Assembly: GCA_002747325.1 (NCBI GenBank)
Contig: PDOZ01000031.1
Span: 18,248 to 82,247, forward strand
Source: Rhodobacterales bacterium
GTDB taxonomy: Bacteria; Pseudomonadota; Alphaproteobacteria; Rhodobacterales; Rhodobacteraceae
Length of the DNA stretch: 64,000 bases
Direction of reading: 5' to 3'
A model generated the notes under the pieces. It was not told where the DNA came from and did no database searches. It saw only the letters and a program-made list of their open reading frames with translations. The position numbers and the translations under genes were made by a program. Shown here in pieces: positions 34,239-41,317 of the stretch; positions within the stretch are counted from its first letter, which is position 1, and the number at the start of each line of letters is the position of its first letter.

Positions 34239-35162
34239 TCAGACTTCCAGAAGATTTGCCGCGATAAAGGTTAACAGAAAGCCGCTGGCGGCGATGGGGC
34301 CGGACAGGGCGTGGATGTCCTCGAAGGCTTCCGGGATCATGGTGTCGATGATCATGACGAAAATCGCCCCCGCCGCGCTGGCCACCGCCACCGCAACCCA
34401 GACCGGCCCCAGCCCGCCGATCACCGCATAGCCGAGCCAGGCGGAGAAGATGCAGGCCACGGTGATGCCACCCCAGAGGGTGAAGATGAACCGCCCGGAC
34501 AGCCCCGCGGTTTTCATGCCGACGGTACTGGACAACCCTTCGGGCAGGTTCGAGATGAACACCGCCAGCACCGTGACCAAAGCCACGCCATGCCCGTCGA
34601 GCAGGCTGGTGCCAATCGCCGCCGCTTCGGGCATCCCGTCGAGCAGCGCGCCCAGGGCAATGGCCAGCGAGGCCGCCGCCGCTGCGCCCGCGCGTTTGCC
34701 CGGCGCCCCGTTGCCCGGCCCGTTACCGGCTCCGTCAGCCGGCGCATCGTTACCCAATTCGGCACCCGTCCTACTACCCGCGCCGACACCCGGCGCAAGA
34801 TGATTAAGCGCGCGATGATCCGCCCCGCGATGATCCAACGCGCGCGCATCCAGCCCGCTGCCGCCCGGCACCCGAGACCGCTTGCGATGCTTCGCGCCTT
34901 TGCGCGCCAGCGCCGCATTCGCCCCGGCAAACAAGCCACCGCCCAGCATAAAGCCGCCAACCGCAGGCCAGACCCCGCCCAGAGCCAGCGCCTCCGGCAT
35001 CAGCGTGAAGCCCAGACAGGCCACCAGCACGCCCACGCCAAAGGCCATGACCCCGGCGCTAACCCGCCGCGGCACCTGCAAAAAATACCCGCCCGCAGCG
35101 CCAATCAACAAAGCCGCCCCGGCCAATCCGCCCCAAAGCGCCGCCTGTAACGCAAGTGCCAT
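34239..35162 (-). CDS. ZIP-family metal transporter with long His/Ala/Gly-rich loop
   Basis: The 307-residue protein has about eight membrane helices of the ZIP fold. The metal path is seen in LGALLDGMPEAAAIG (helix IV) and VFISNLPEGLSSTVG (helix V); the terminal helix block is FVMIIDTMIPEAFED. Residues ~88-160 form a long, low-complexity cytosolic loop with His/Asp clusters (ALDHRGADHRALNHLAPG) followed by Ala/Gly/Asn-rich sequence, longer than usual. ZIPs bring Zn, Fe or Mn into the cytosol. An AT-rich patch with TATAAC and TTATAA words just upstream (35170-35205) may hold the promoter and a Zur-like site. Confidence 0.88.
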   Translation of the reverse strand: MALALQAALWGGLAGAALLIGAAGGYFLQVPRRVSAGVMAFGVGVLVACLGFTLMPEALALGGVWPAVGGFMLGGGLFAGANAALARKGAKHRKRSRVPGGSGLDARALDHRGADHRALNHLAPGVGAGSRTGAELGNDAPADGAGNGPGNGAPGKRAGAAAAASLAIALGALLDGMPEAAAIGTSLLDGHGVALVTVLAVFISNLPEGLSSTVGMKTAGLSGRFIFTLWGGITVACIFSAWLGYAVIGGLGPVWVAVAVASAAGAIFVMIIDTMIPEAFEDIHALSGPIAASGFLLTFIAANLLEV

Positions 35163-35248
35163 CTCCGTCCCCTATAACATGCGATTCGTTTATAATGTCT
35201 TAACAGGATTGGAAATTTTTTCGCGCACAACCCGGAAAACGCTCCCCC

Positions 35249-35671
35249 TCACCGCGCCGCCAAACAATCGGCCAGCACATCGCGCCCGTAAAGCAGATTA
35301 AACACCGGCGCAGCGCCTTCGGTCCAGAACGTATGCAGCCGATAGGACCAACCCCAGATTTCCGCCCGCGCATCCGCCCCTTCTCCGCGCACCAACACAA
35401 GGCCGAAATGAAACGGTTTGGCCTGTTCGCTGTTCAGCACCGCATCGCGGAAATCTTGACCGGGCGCGAACCATGTGTCGCCCTCCCCTACCAGCCGAAC
35501 CACCGGGTAATCGCCCTGAATGAACGCGCCCACAAACAGGCAGTTCTGCGCATCGCCCACGACCCGCGCCCGCTCCGCAAACACATGGTTCCGATAGGCC
35601 CGTTTGCCCAGCGGAACGGCGATCAGGACTGCAAGCGCAAGCAATATGAGAAGGATACTTGTTTTACGCAT
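35249..35671 (-). CDS. Membrane-anchored protein of unknown function
   Basis: The 140-residue protein starts with a signal-anchor helix (TSILLILLALAVLIAVPLG). It continues with a Trp/Gly-rich, presumably periplasmic domain (GEGDTWFAPGQDFRDAVLN, then RAEIWGWSYRLHTFWTEGA), with two cysteines (residues ~44 and ~136) that could form a disulfide. I recognise no family. It lies between the ZIP transporter and GNAT genes on the same strand, with gaps of 86 and 46 bases, so independent transcription is as likely as an operon. Confidence 0.6.
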   Translation of the reverse strand: MRKTSILLILLALAVLIAVPLGKRAYRNHVFAERARVVGDAQNCLFVGAFIQGDYPVVRLVGEGDTWFAPGQDFRDAVLNSEQAKPFHFGLVLVRGEGADARAEIWGWSYRLHTFWTEGAAPVFNLLYGRDVLADCLAAR

Positions 35672-35717
35672 TATCTTTCCCTCTTAGCCACAAGATGCCC
35701 GAGGCAGCAAACGCTGG

Positions 35718-36143
35718 CTAGACATCCATCGCACCGCCCCAGTCATAGACGACAATGCCGCGGGTCTCCCGCGCCTTCAGTCCCCGATACAATGCGCGGG
35801 CGGCGCTGTTGTCTTCTTCCGTAGCCAGCCAGACCCCCTGACAACCATGCCCCCGCGCAAAATCGATCAGGCGGCGGCACAGCTCGGTTCCGATGCCTTG
35901 CTGGCGAAACGCCGCTTCCACGCCGACCTCATTGAGGAAAAAGGCCGGAGCTTGGTCGGGGTGCAGGATCACCGTGCCGGAGGCAAAGCCAACCACATCG
36001 CCGCCCGACCGCGCAAAGATCAACTCATGCCCGTCGCTGGCCTGAAAGCGCGCCAGTTGCTGCAGGTCGACCGGGTTGTCGAACACGCTGGCATTTGCCA
36101 GAAGCGGGGCGATATCGGCGTCGAGCCGGTGATAGGCGATCAT
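35718..36143 (-). CDS. GNAT-family N-acetyltransferase
   Basis: The 141-residue protein has the GNAT core: a central beta strand ending in FLNEVGVEAAFR, the acetyl-CoA pyrophosphate loop RQQGIGTEL (Q/R-x-x-G-x-G/A) and the C-terminal ATEEDNSAARALYRGLKARE motif with the catalytic-side Tyr. The closing strand GIVVYDW and overall length resemble the AAC(3)-I subgroup of small acetyltransferases, but the acceptor is unknown and resistance should not be inferred. No partner gene is evident. Confidence 0.85.
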   Translation of the reverse strand: MIAYHRLDADIAPLLANASVFDNPVDLQQLARFQASDGHELIFARSGGDVVGFASGTVILHPDQAPAFFLNEVGVEAAFRQQGIGTELCRRLIDFARGHGCQGVWLATEEDNSAARALYRGLKARETRGIVVYDWGGAMDV

Positions 36144-36182
36144 GGCTGTTATGGTAGCCCCTCGCCTGCCCCGCCAGCAAGT

Positions 36183-36497
36183 TTATTTCTTTTTCGCCGG
36201 CAAACTGTCATGCACCACGCGGGCGAAGGCAGCCAAACGCTCCGCATCTTCAAGCATCTCCGCCGGGATCTGAAAACTCGGCTTCGCGCCCTCATATGCC
36301 GGAGCCAGCGCAATCTGCGGCGCCGCCTCCCGCGCCGGTTTCGTCACCTTCAGAAACAGGGTGTTGTTGCAAATCACCCCGATGAATTTCCCGTCGCAAT
36401 AAACCCCGTATTCACCAAACATCTTCCGGCTGACAATACTGCCCGCCCCGGCGAGTTGTTCGCAGATATAGTCAACGGTTTCCTGTTGAGATGCCAT
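36183..36497 (-). CDS. TfoX N-terminal domain protein
   Basis: The 104-residue protein is essentially one TfoX-N domain: IVSRKMFGEYGVYCDGKFIGVICNNTLFLKVT is the hallmark, with a helical N-terminus. It lacks the TfoX C-terminal domain, so it is a stand-alone form common in alphaproteobacteria and unlikely to equal the full competence regulator. The C-terminus ends in PAKKK. It is 36 bases from the HdeD-type gene and 39 bases from the GNAT gene, all on the minus strand. Confidence 0.85.
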   Translation of the reverse strand: MASQQETVDYICEQLAGAGSIVSRKMFGEYGVYCDGKFIGVICNNTLFLKVTKPAREAAPQIALAPAYEGAKPSFQIPAEMLEDAERLAAFARVVHDSLPAKKK

Positions 36498-36533
36498 CGC
36501 TGCCTCCCGTGCTGAAAAGAGCCATTGCCCCGA

Positions 36534-37055
36534 TTAGAGGTCGCTGATCTGCTTACGAAGCCAGGCCAGCATGATCAGCGAAATCCCGTTGGAAATCAGC
36601 TCAACCGCCAGGAAAACACCAAGAACGACCGTCGCCGATTGTGGCCAGTTGGCAAAGATCATCACGCCAAGCGCCAGAGAAATCACCGCCGATAAAATCA
36701 AGACCCACCGCGCGGATGCAATCCCAAGCTGAAAGGCCAGCACAAGGCGCAAAATGCCGATCACGACCATGACCATGGCGGCGAAATAGGTCAGCGACAG
36801 CATCCCGGCGAGTGGGTTTGCCACCAAGCCAACGCCGAGCAACAGCATGACCACCCCGAACAGGATCGCCAAGAGGCGCCCGCCCCATCCCCGGTCGGCA
36901 AAGGCTGAAACCAAGGTCAACATGCCAACGAACAAAAACATCCAGCCAATCAACTGCTCTGCGGCCAGGGTCGCGGCAAAGGGATTGGCCAAAGCCAGCA
37001 CCCCGCCTACGAGCGACAAAACCCCCGCCAACATCCAAAGAATCCAGCTTTGCAT
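36534..37055 (-). CDS. HdeD-family (DUF308) membrane protein
   Basis: The 173-residue inner-membrane protein contains six hydrophobic segments, arranged as three similar helix pairs (for example LWMLAGVLSLVGGVLALANP, GWMFLFVGMLTLVSAFADRG and WVLILSAVISLALGVMIFANW). This is the DUF308/HdeD pattern; HdeD is linked to acid resistance in E. coli, but the molecular role is unclear. Repeated ANP/ANW turns mark each pair. GGAGG lies upstream of the ATG. It is the first gene of a minus-strand run continuing to TfoX-N and GNAT. Confidence 0.85.
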   Translation of the reverse strand: MQSWILWMLAGVLSLVGGVLALANPFAATLAAEQLIGWMFLFVGMLTLVSAFADRGWGGRLLAILFGVVMLLLGVGLVANPLAGMLSLTYFAAMVMVVIGILRLVLAFQLGIASARWVLILSAVISLALGVMIFANWPQSATVVLGVFLAVELISNGISLIMLAWLRKQISDL

Positions 37056-37267
37056 CTTCTTACCTCCTGCATACGCGCTGACGCGATGCTACCGCGAACC
37101 CCCTGATTTGTTAAGCCTTTTCACGCGGCGCGCCGAGCGCAAACGCGGCACCCAGCACCTCTTCCCTGCCCGCCCCCTGATCAAAGGCACCAAGGCAAAA
37201 CACCTGATCGAACGCCACGCGAAAAACCACCGTCCGGTCTGCGTGCTGAGAGCAGCATAAGCGTGTT

Positions 37268-37741
37268 TTGAACAATATCCGCACACCCTGTCGCCTTTTT
37301 TCAAGACAGCCGCGCCGTGCCGCTGTAACATCGGAGGACCAGACCAAAGGAACCCAAATAATCTATCGTTACACGATTCTATATGTCGACAACGTAGCCG
37401 AAACACTGGTCTTTTTCGAACGCGCCTTCGGATTTGAGCGCGGCTTTCTGCATGAAGCAGGCGATTACGGCGAGTTAATCACCGGCACAACCAAACTCGC
37501 CTTTTCCTCCGCCGAACTGATGCGGCAACTCGGCAAAACCCCAACCGCCCCAAAGCCAGACGCCCCGAGCTTCGAGCTTGCCTTCGAAGTCCCGGACGTG
37601 CCAGCAGCGCTGAAACAGGCGGTCGCGGCGGGAGCCACACTGATACAGGACGCGCAGCAGCAACCCTGGGGACAGGTCACCTCCTATGTCAGCGACCCGA
37701 ACGGCTTCCTGATCGAAATTTGCTCGCCGGTCGACGCGTAA
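37268..37741 (+). CDS. VOC-family (glyoxalase/bleomycin-resistance-like) protein, start codon uncertain
   Basis: The conserved domain starts at RYTILYVDNVAETLVFFERAFG and runs to SYVSDPNGFLIEICSP, a single vicinal-oxygen-chelate module (~125 residues) used in dioxygenases, isomerases and antibiotic-binding proteins. Metal-ligand positions are incomplete for glyoxalase I, so function is open. The only in-frame start codon of normal type is a TTG at 37268, which adds a basic 30-residue tail and has no ribosome site. By contrast ATA at 37358 follows AAAGGAA at ideal spacing and gives the length expected for the family. Either initiation at AUA or a mutated ATG is possible. It converges with an AraC-type regulator gene, four bases apart. 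Confidence 0.75.
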   Translation: MNNIRTPCRLFSRQPRRAAVTSEDQTKGTQIIYRYTILYVDNVAETLVFFERAFGFERGFLHEAGDYGELITGTTKLAFSSAELMRQLGKTPTAPKPDAPSFELAFEVPDVPAALKQAVAAGATLIQDAQQQPWGQVTSYVSDPNGFLIEICSPVDA

Positions 37742-37745
37742 CGCC

Positions 37746-38390
37746 CTATTCCGACCACGTGCCCAAGCCCGGCTGCGCCATTCCCCATAAGACGTCCGGG
37801 CTTTGGCGCAGCTGGCGCGGCGTTTTGCCGAACCAGCGCAGGGATTCACGCGTCATATGCGCCTGATCACTGTAGCCATGCTGACAAGCAATCTCCACCA
37901 GCGGCGCATCGGAGGCTAAAACCTGCGCCGCCCGGCGCGCCCGCCCCAGCAAGCGCCAAAATGCAGGCGACGGCAAAGACAGGCGCCTGAAATGGCGCTG
38001 CAACGTGCGGGGAGAAACCCCCTGCTGCCGCGCGATCCGTGCCACCGTCCCCGCAGCCGTTCCGAGCGCCTCGATAAGCTCAATGCTCTCCCATTCGGGC
38101 AAAATGCCCTCGGCAACCCACGCATCGGCCTGCACCAAATTATCTAAACCGCCCCGAAAAACATCCACGTCGACCCGCACACCCGGCCGCAACCGATACC
38201 CGGTCATATACGTCCCGGCCGCAATCCGCACCACCCTCGGCCCACTATCCCACCCCGTGAGCCGAAGCGCGGGACAGCCGCCTTGCGATACCAGCAGAAC
38301 ATCGCAACACCCGTCCGGCAACACGGTCACGGTTTCATCGGCGGTTGTAGTGTATTCCCAACGGCAAAAATGGGAGATTGATGGCACCAT
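37746..38390 (-). CDS. AraC-family transcriptional regulator
   Basis: The 214-residue protein has an N-terminal sensing domain of DUF6597 type (LPDGCCDVLLVSQGGCPALRL) and a C-terminal double helix-turn-helix of AraC type: ARQQGVSPRTLQRHFRRLSLPSPAFW, then IACQHGYSDQAHMTRESLRWFGKTPRQLR. It is shorter than classical AraC. No obvious target cluster is adjacent; the convergent VOC gene and the downstream small membrane protein are possible but unproven targets. The ATG at 38390 begins MVPSISHFCRWEY. Confidence 0.88.
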   Translation of the reverse strand: MVPSISHFCRWEYTTTADETVTVLPDGCCDVLLVSQGGCPALRLTGWDSGPRVVRIAAGTYMTGYRLRPGVRVDVDVFRGGLDNLVQADAWVAEGILPEWESIELIEALGTAAGTVARIARQQGVSPRTLQRHFRRLSLPSPAFWRLLGRARRAAQVLASDAPLVEIACQHGYSDQAHMTRESLRWFGKTPRQLRQSPDVLWGMAQPGLGTWSE

Positions 38391-38430
38391 CGTTTTAGCG
38401 GCCCCTAAACCCGATGCGGACGACGCCCCT

Positions 38431-38685
38431 TCACTTCCCGTCGAGCCGCTCCTGCGCCTGCCCGGACAGCTTTTTGAAACGGGCGAGTTTGATCATGAAG
38501 CCAACCGCAATCGCGGCTCCACCAACAACCATCCACAGCGGTTCGATCCCATCAAATTCACGCCCCATGTCGATGGCCCCCATCATCCGCGCAACCCCCA
38601 TCGCCGCCAGCGCGAGCCCTGCGAGAACACCGATAAAAGCAGCCAGTTTCATCAAAGGTTGCAGCTTGACCGTCAGCTTATCCAT
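38431..38685 (-). CDS. Small two-helix membrane protein
   Basis: The ATG at 38685 gives 84 residues (a GTG nine bases upstream would add three). Two hydrophobic helices (LMKLAAFIGVLAGLALAAMGVARM and LWMVVGGAAIAVGFMIKLARF) are separated by an acidic loop and followed by a basic tail (KKLSGQAQERLDGK). I do not recognise the family. Upstream lies a plus-oriented TTCTTCTTAG motif. Codon usage matches neighbours, so it is probably real. Confidence 0.55.
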   Translation of the reverse strand: MDKLTVKLQPLMKLAAFIGVLAGLALAAMGVARMMGAIDMGREFDGIEPLWMVVGGAAIAVGFMIKLARFKKLSGQAQERLDGK

Positions 38686-38805
38686 ACCCGTCACCCCGTT
38701 CTAGAAGTCCCCACCGCGCAACGACAAATTGCCCGGCTCCTTGCCCACGCTTTAGCCGAGACCGACCCCCAAGTCAAAACGGTCACCATAAAGAAACCTG
38801 GCCTG

Positions 38806-38838
38806 CTTCTTCTTAGTCTAAATACTCACAACACGGCG
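38806..38838 (+). repeat. TTCTTCTTAG-type gene-end motif, copy 5
   Basis: It reads CTTCTTCTTAGTCTAAATAC then TCACAACACGGCG. It faces copy 6 across about 20 bases, so the pair makes a large inverted repeat around the ECF42 stop codon. Confidence 0.75.
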
Positions 38839-38842
38839 CTCG

Positions 38843-40090
38843 TCATGAATGCGGCGTTTGAGTATTTTTGCTAAGAAGAAGACGTAATTTGTGTTCTAAA
38901 TACCGCCGTCCCGGCGCGTTGGGGGCCGTTTGGATGGCGGTTTCATAGCAGCGGGCAGCGTCTTGGTGGCGGTCGAGCTTGTCGAGGATGTGGGCTTTGG
39001 CGGCGTGGTAGGGTTGAAAACCGGCGAGGTCGGACGCGAGGTGGTCGAGTTTGTCGAGGGCGGTTTTCGTGTGGCCCAGTTCCGCCAGCACTACGGCCCA
39101 GTTGAGCGCCACGACTGGAGTTGGTTCAAAGTGCCAGAGCGATTGGTAGAGGAAGGACATTTGCCGCCAGTCGGGCGCAGGGTCGGCCATATGGCAATCG
39201 GCGATAGCGGCTTTGATCTGAAACGGGCCGGGAGTTTTGCGATTGACGGCGCGTTCGAGAAGGTCGCGGCCTTCGTGCAATAAATCCGGGGTCCAGAGCG
39301 CGCGGTTTTGCTGCTCGACCGGCACCATTTCGCCTGCTGCATTGATGCGCGTCGGGCGGCGGGCTTCGGTCAGAAGCATCAGCGCCAGCGCTCCTTCGAT
39401 CTCGGCATCCTCCGGACGCAGGTCGCACAGCAATCGGGCGAGGAAAATCGCTTCACGGCACAGATCACGCGAGCCCGTTTCTTCCGAGACATAGCCGGTG
39501 GTGAAGATCAGGTAGAGGGTGGAGAGGACGGTGGAAAGCCGCGCGTCCCAAAGTTCGGGGCCGGGCACCGCAAAGCCGATCCCCTTGGCGCGGATTTTAC
39601 TCTTGGCGCGGGAGATGCGCTGGCCCATCGCGGTGTCGGTATCGAGGAAAGCGCGGGCGATTTCGCCGGTGGTCAGAGAGCAGACGGTGCGCAGGGTCAG
39701 CGCCACGCGGGATTTTTCCTCCAGCGCCGGGTGGCAGCAGGCGAAGATCAGGCGCAGGCGTTCGTCGGGGATGTCTTCCGGGTCCTCGGGCGGTTCGGGC
39801 GCGAAGATGGCGGCGCTTTGCAGCTTGCGGTCCTCACGAGCGCTGGCACGGTGGCGATCAATGCCTTTATTCAGTGCGACTTTCATCAGCCAGCCGGTCG
39901 GCAAACGCGGAATGCCCGCCCGGCCCCAATGTCCCAGCGCGGAGATCAGCGCCTCCTGCAACGCGTCCTCCGCCAGTTGAAAATCGCCCAGCCGCGCGAT
40001 CAGCCCGGCCAGCATCCGCCCCCGGTCGCGGCGCACCACCTCGTCAATGGCTTTTTGCACAGCGATGGCTCTGGGGGCGGCGTGGGTCAT
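38843..40090 (-). CDS. ECF42-group RNA polymerase sigma factor
   Basis: The 415-residue protein has sigma-2 (VVRRDRGRMLAGLIARLGDFQL, then AEDALQEALISALGHW) and sigma-4 (VCSLTTGEIARAFLDTDTAMGQRISRAKSKIR) regions. A long C-terminal TPR-like extension follows (FLYQSLWHFEPTPVVALNWAVVLAEL), the hallmark of group 42 ECF sigma factors. A YCII/DGPF-domain gene directly upstream, three bases away, is the classic partner; no anti-sigma factor is visible. The final residues RLLLSKNTQTPHS are encoded by a copy of the repeated TTCTTCTTAG motif. The stop codon lies between two facing copies of that motif. Confidence 0.92.
   Translation of the reverse strand: MTHAAPRAIAVQKAIDEVVRRDRGRMLAGLIARLGDFQLAEDALQEALISALGHWGRAGIPRLPTGWLMKVALNKGIDRHRASAREDRKLQSAAIFAPEPPEDPEDIPDERLRLIFACCHPALEEKSRVALTLRTVCSLTTGEIARAFLDTDTAMGQRISRAKSKIRAKGIGFAVPGPELWDARLSTVLSTLYLIFTTGYVSEETGSRDLCREAIFLARLLCDLRPEDAEIEGALALMLLTEARRPTRINAAGEMVPVEQQNRALWTPDLLHEGRDLLERAVNRKTPGPFQIKAAIADCHMADPAPDWRQMSFLYQSLWHFEPTPVVALNWAVVLAELGHTKTALDKLDHLASDLAGFQPYHAAKAHILDKLDRHQDAARCYETAIQTAPNAPGRRYLEHKLRLLLSKNTQTPHS
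38852..38882 (-). repeat. TTCTTCTTAG-type gene-end motif, copy 6 (inside ECF42 coding region)
   Basis: On the minus strand it reads TTCTTCTTAGCAAAAATACT then CAAACGCCGC. Its frame gives Leu-Leu-Leu-Ser-Lys-Asn-Thr-Gln-Thr at the C-terminus of the sigma factor. Confidence 0.8.
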
Positions 40091-40093
40091 GGG

Positions 40094-40453
40094 TCAGCCT
40101 GCCGGGTTATAGTCCATCAGGGGGCGGACTTCGATCGTGCCCCATGCGGCTACCGGAATGATTTCGGCATATTTCAGCGCCGTATCCAGATCGGGCACAT
40201 CAATCACATAATACCCCCCCAGATGTTCGCGGGTTTCCGCAAAGGGACCATCCATGGTTTCAACCTTGCCCTGCCTGATCCGGAGCGATGTTGCGGTTTC
40301 GATCCCCTGCAAACCTTCACCATCCATCAGAACCCCGTCGGATTGCATCTTCTCGCTCGCGGCGGCGAAGCCCGCCATCATGGCATCGAAGTCAGGGGTT
40401 CCGAATGCGGGTTCCTTTTCGGGGGCACCATAGATCAAAAGCATATATTTCAT
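40094..40453 (-). CDS. YCII-related (DGPF-domain) protein, ECF42 partner
   Basis: The 119-residue protein is a dimeric alpha/beta-barrel of the YCII/DGPF family: MKYMLLIYGAPEKEPAF at the start and the diagnostic ETMDGPFAETREHLGGYYVID in the middle. Genes of this type are almost always paired with ECF42 sigma factors, and here the sigma gene follows after three bases. The protein may sense a signal or be a regulated product; no catalytic role is established. It is 28 bases downstream of the MAPEG gene, so the three form one operon. Confidence 0.92.
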   Translation of the reverse strand: MKYMLLIYGAPEKEPAFGTPDFDAMMAGFAAASEKMQSDGVLMDGEGLQGIETATSLRIRQGKVETMDGPFAETREHLGGYYVIDVPDLDTALKYAEIIPVAAWGTIEVRPLMDYNPAG

Positions 40454-40481
40454 TGGTTTTTCCTTTCTGTTTAACAGAGCC

Positions 40482-40874
40482 TTACAGGCCGAGAATGTTG
40501 ACGCCGAGACAGATCATGGCGTTCAGGCTCGCGAGGATATTGGCCCCGTTGCCCACATAGCGCAGCACATGGCCAGCATTGTCTTTCTTCAGGCCAAAAG
40601 GGTGCGCGATGCGGCCGATCACCAGCAGCGCGCCGGAGATATTCAGGTAAAGCGCGGGCGCGCCCATGCCTTCTGCGAGGATCATCAGGATCAGGATGAA
40701 GCTCGACCATTCCGCACAATTGCCATGCTGGCGCACGCGCAGCAGCAGGTCGGCATTGTCTCCGTCACCGATGGACTGACCCAACGCCGAGCGCATTGCG
40801 GTGACGCGAAACCAGAGGATGAGATAGATCACCGCGACAGCGAGCGCGTAGATGGGAGTGATTGTAAAAACCAT
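40482..40874 (-). CDS. MAPEG-family membrane protein
   Basis: The ATG at 40874 (AAGGA upstream) gives 130 residues with four membrane helices. MVFTITPIYALAVAVIYLIL and the catalytic-loop region RVRQHGNCAEWSSFILILMIL are family hallmarks (the R-x-H-x-N-x-x-E pattern of MAPEG). GRIAHPFGLKKDNAGHVLRYVG follows. Members are glutathione-dependent transferases, peroxidases or related membrane proteins. Its place upstream of YCII-ECF42 suggests a stress-response operon. Frame extension to 40928 is not needed. Confidence 0.88.
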   Translation of the reverse strand: MVFTITPIYALAVAVIYLILWFRVTAMRSALGQSIGDGDNADLLLRVRQHGNCAEWSSFILILMILAEGMGAPALYLNISGALLVIGRIAHPFGLKKDNAGHVLRYVGNGANILASLNAMICLGVNILGL

Positions 40875-41010
40875 GTGTTTTCCTTCCGTTTTATCTGTTG
40901 ATACCCCAAGGACGTCTGCGATTTGCATTTTTCGACAGGTTTCGAAAAATAATTCGCGTCCGGTGGCGGGGTGGGGTAAAATCGGGCGAAAAACACACCG
41001 GAGACACCCT

Positions 41011-41307
41011 ATGAAACCGCATCACACTTTGCCCCTCGCCACCCTTCTCCTGCTCGCTGCCTGTCTGCCGGGGGAAGAGGAAAGCAAAGTTACCAGATTC
41101 AGCATCGCGGGCGCGACCGAGAGCTGTCAGGGCGTTGGGCCGATGCGGTGTCTGGTGGTGAATGGGGAGCTGTTTTACGGCGAGATCGAAGGTTACAGCC
41201 ATGTCGAAGGCACGGCGGCGGAAATCTGCGTCGAGGAAGTAAAACGCGAAGAGCCGGTGCCAGCGGACGCGGCGAGTATTACCTACCGCCGCGTGCCCTG
41301 TTCATAA
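41011..41307 (+). CDS. DUF4377 lipoprotein
   Basis: The ATG at 41011 gives 98 residues. The signal peptide ends in LLAAC (Cys18), a lipobox. The mature domain fits DUF4377: ESCQGVGPMRCLVVNGELFYGEIEGYSHVEG, then the closing VPADAASITYRRVPC. Two extra cysteines could form a disulfide. DUF4377 proteins occur alone or fused to META/HslJ domains and have no established role. It converges with the mechanosensitive channel gene 11 bases away. Confidence 0.82.
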   Translation: MKPHHTLPLATLLLLAACLPGEEESKVTRFSIAGATESCQGVGPMRCLVVNGELFYGEIEGYSHVEGTAAEICVEEVKREEPVPADAASITYRRVPCS

Positions 41308-41317
41308 TCGTCAGCGA

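Noticed and set aside
35163..35210. Zur box upstream of the ZIP transporter
   Set aside because: TATAAC and TTATAA words are suggestive, but no symmetric full-length site could be drawn with confidence.
35718..36143. Aminoglycoside acetyltransferase
   Set aside because: The protein resembles the AAC(3)-I size class only in general GNAT features; residues specific for aminoglycoside binding cannot be confirmed.
37089..37406. A 105-residue minus-strand frame upstream of the VOC gene
   Set aside because: Arg/Trp-rich composition without motif, start or ribosome site; probably non-coding, though a gene remnant cannot be excluded.
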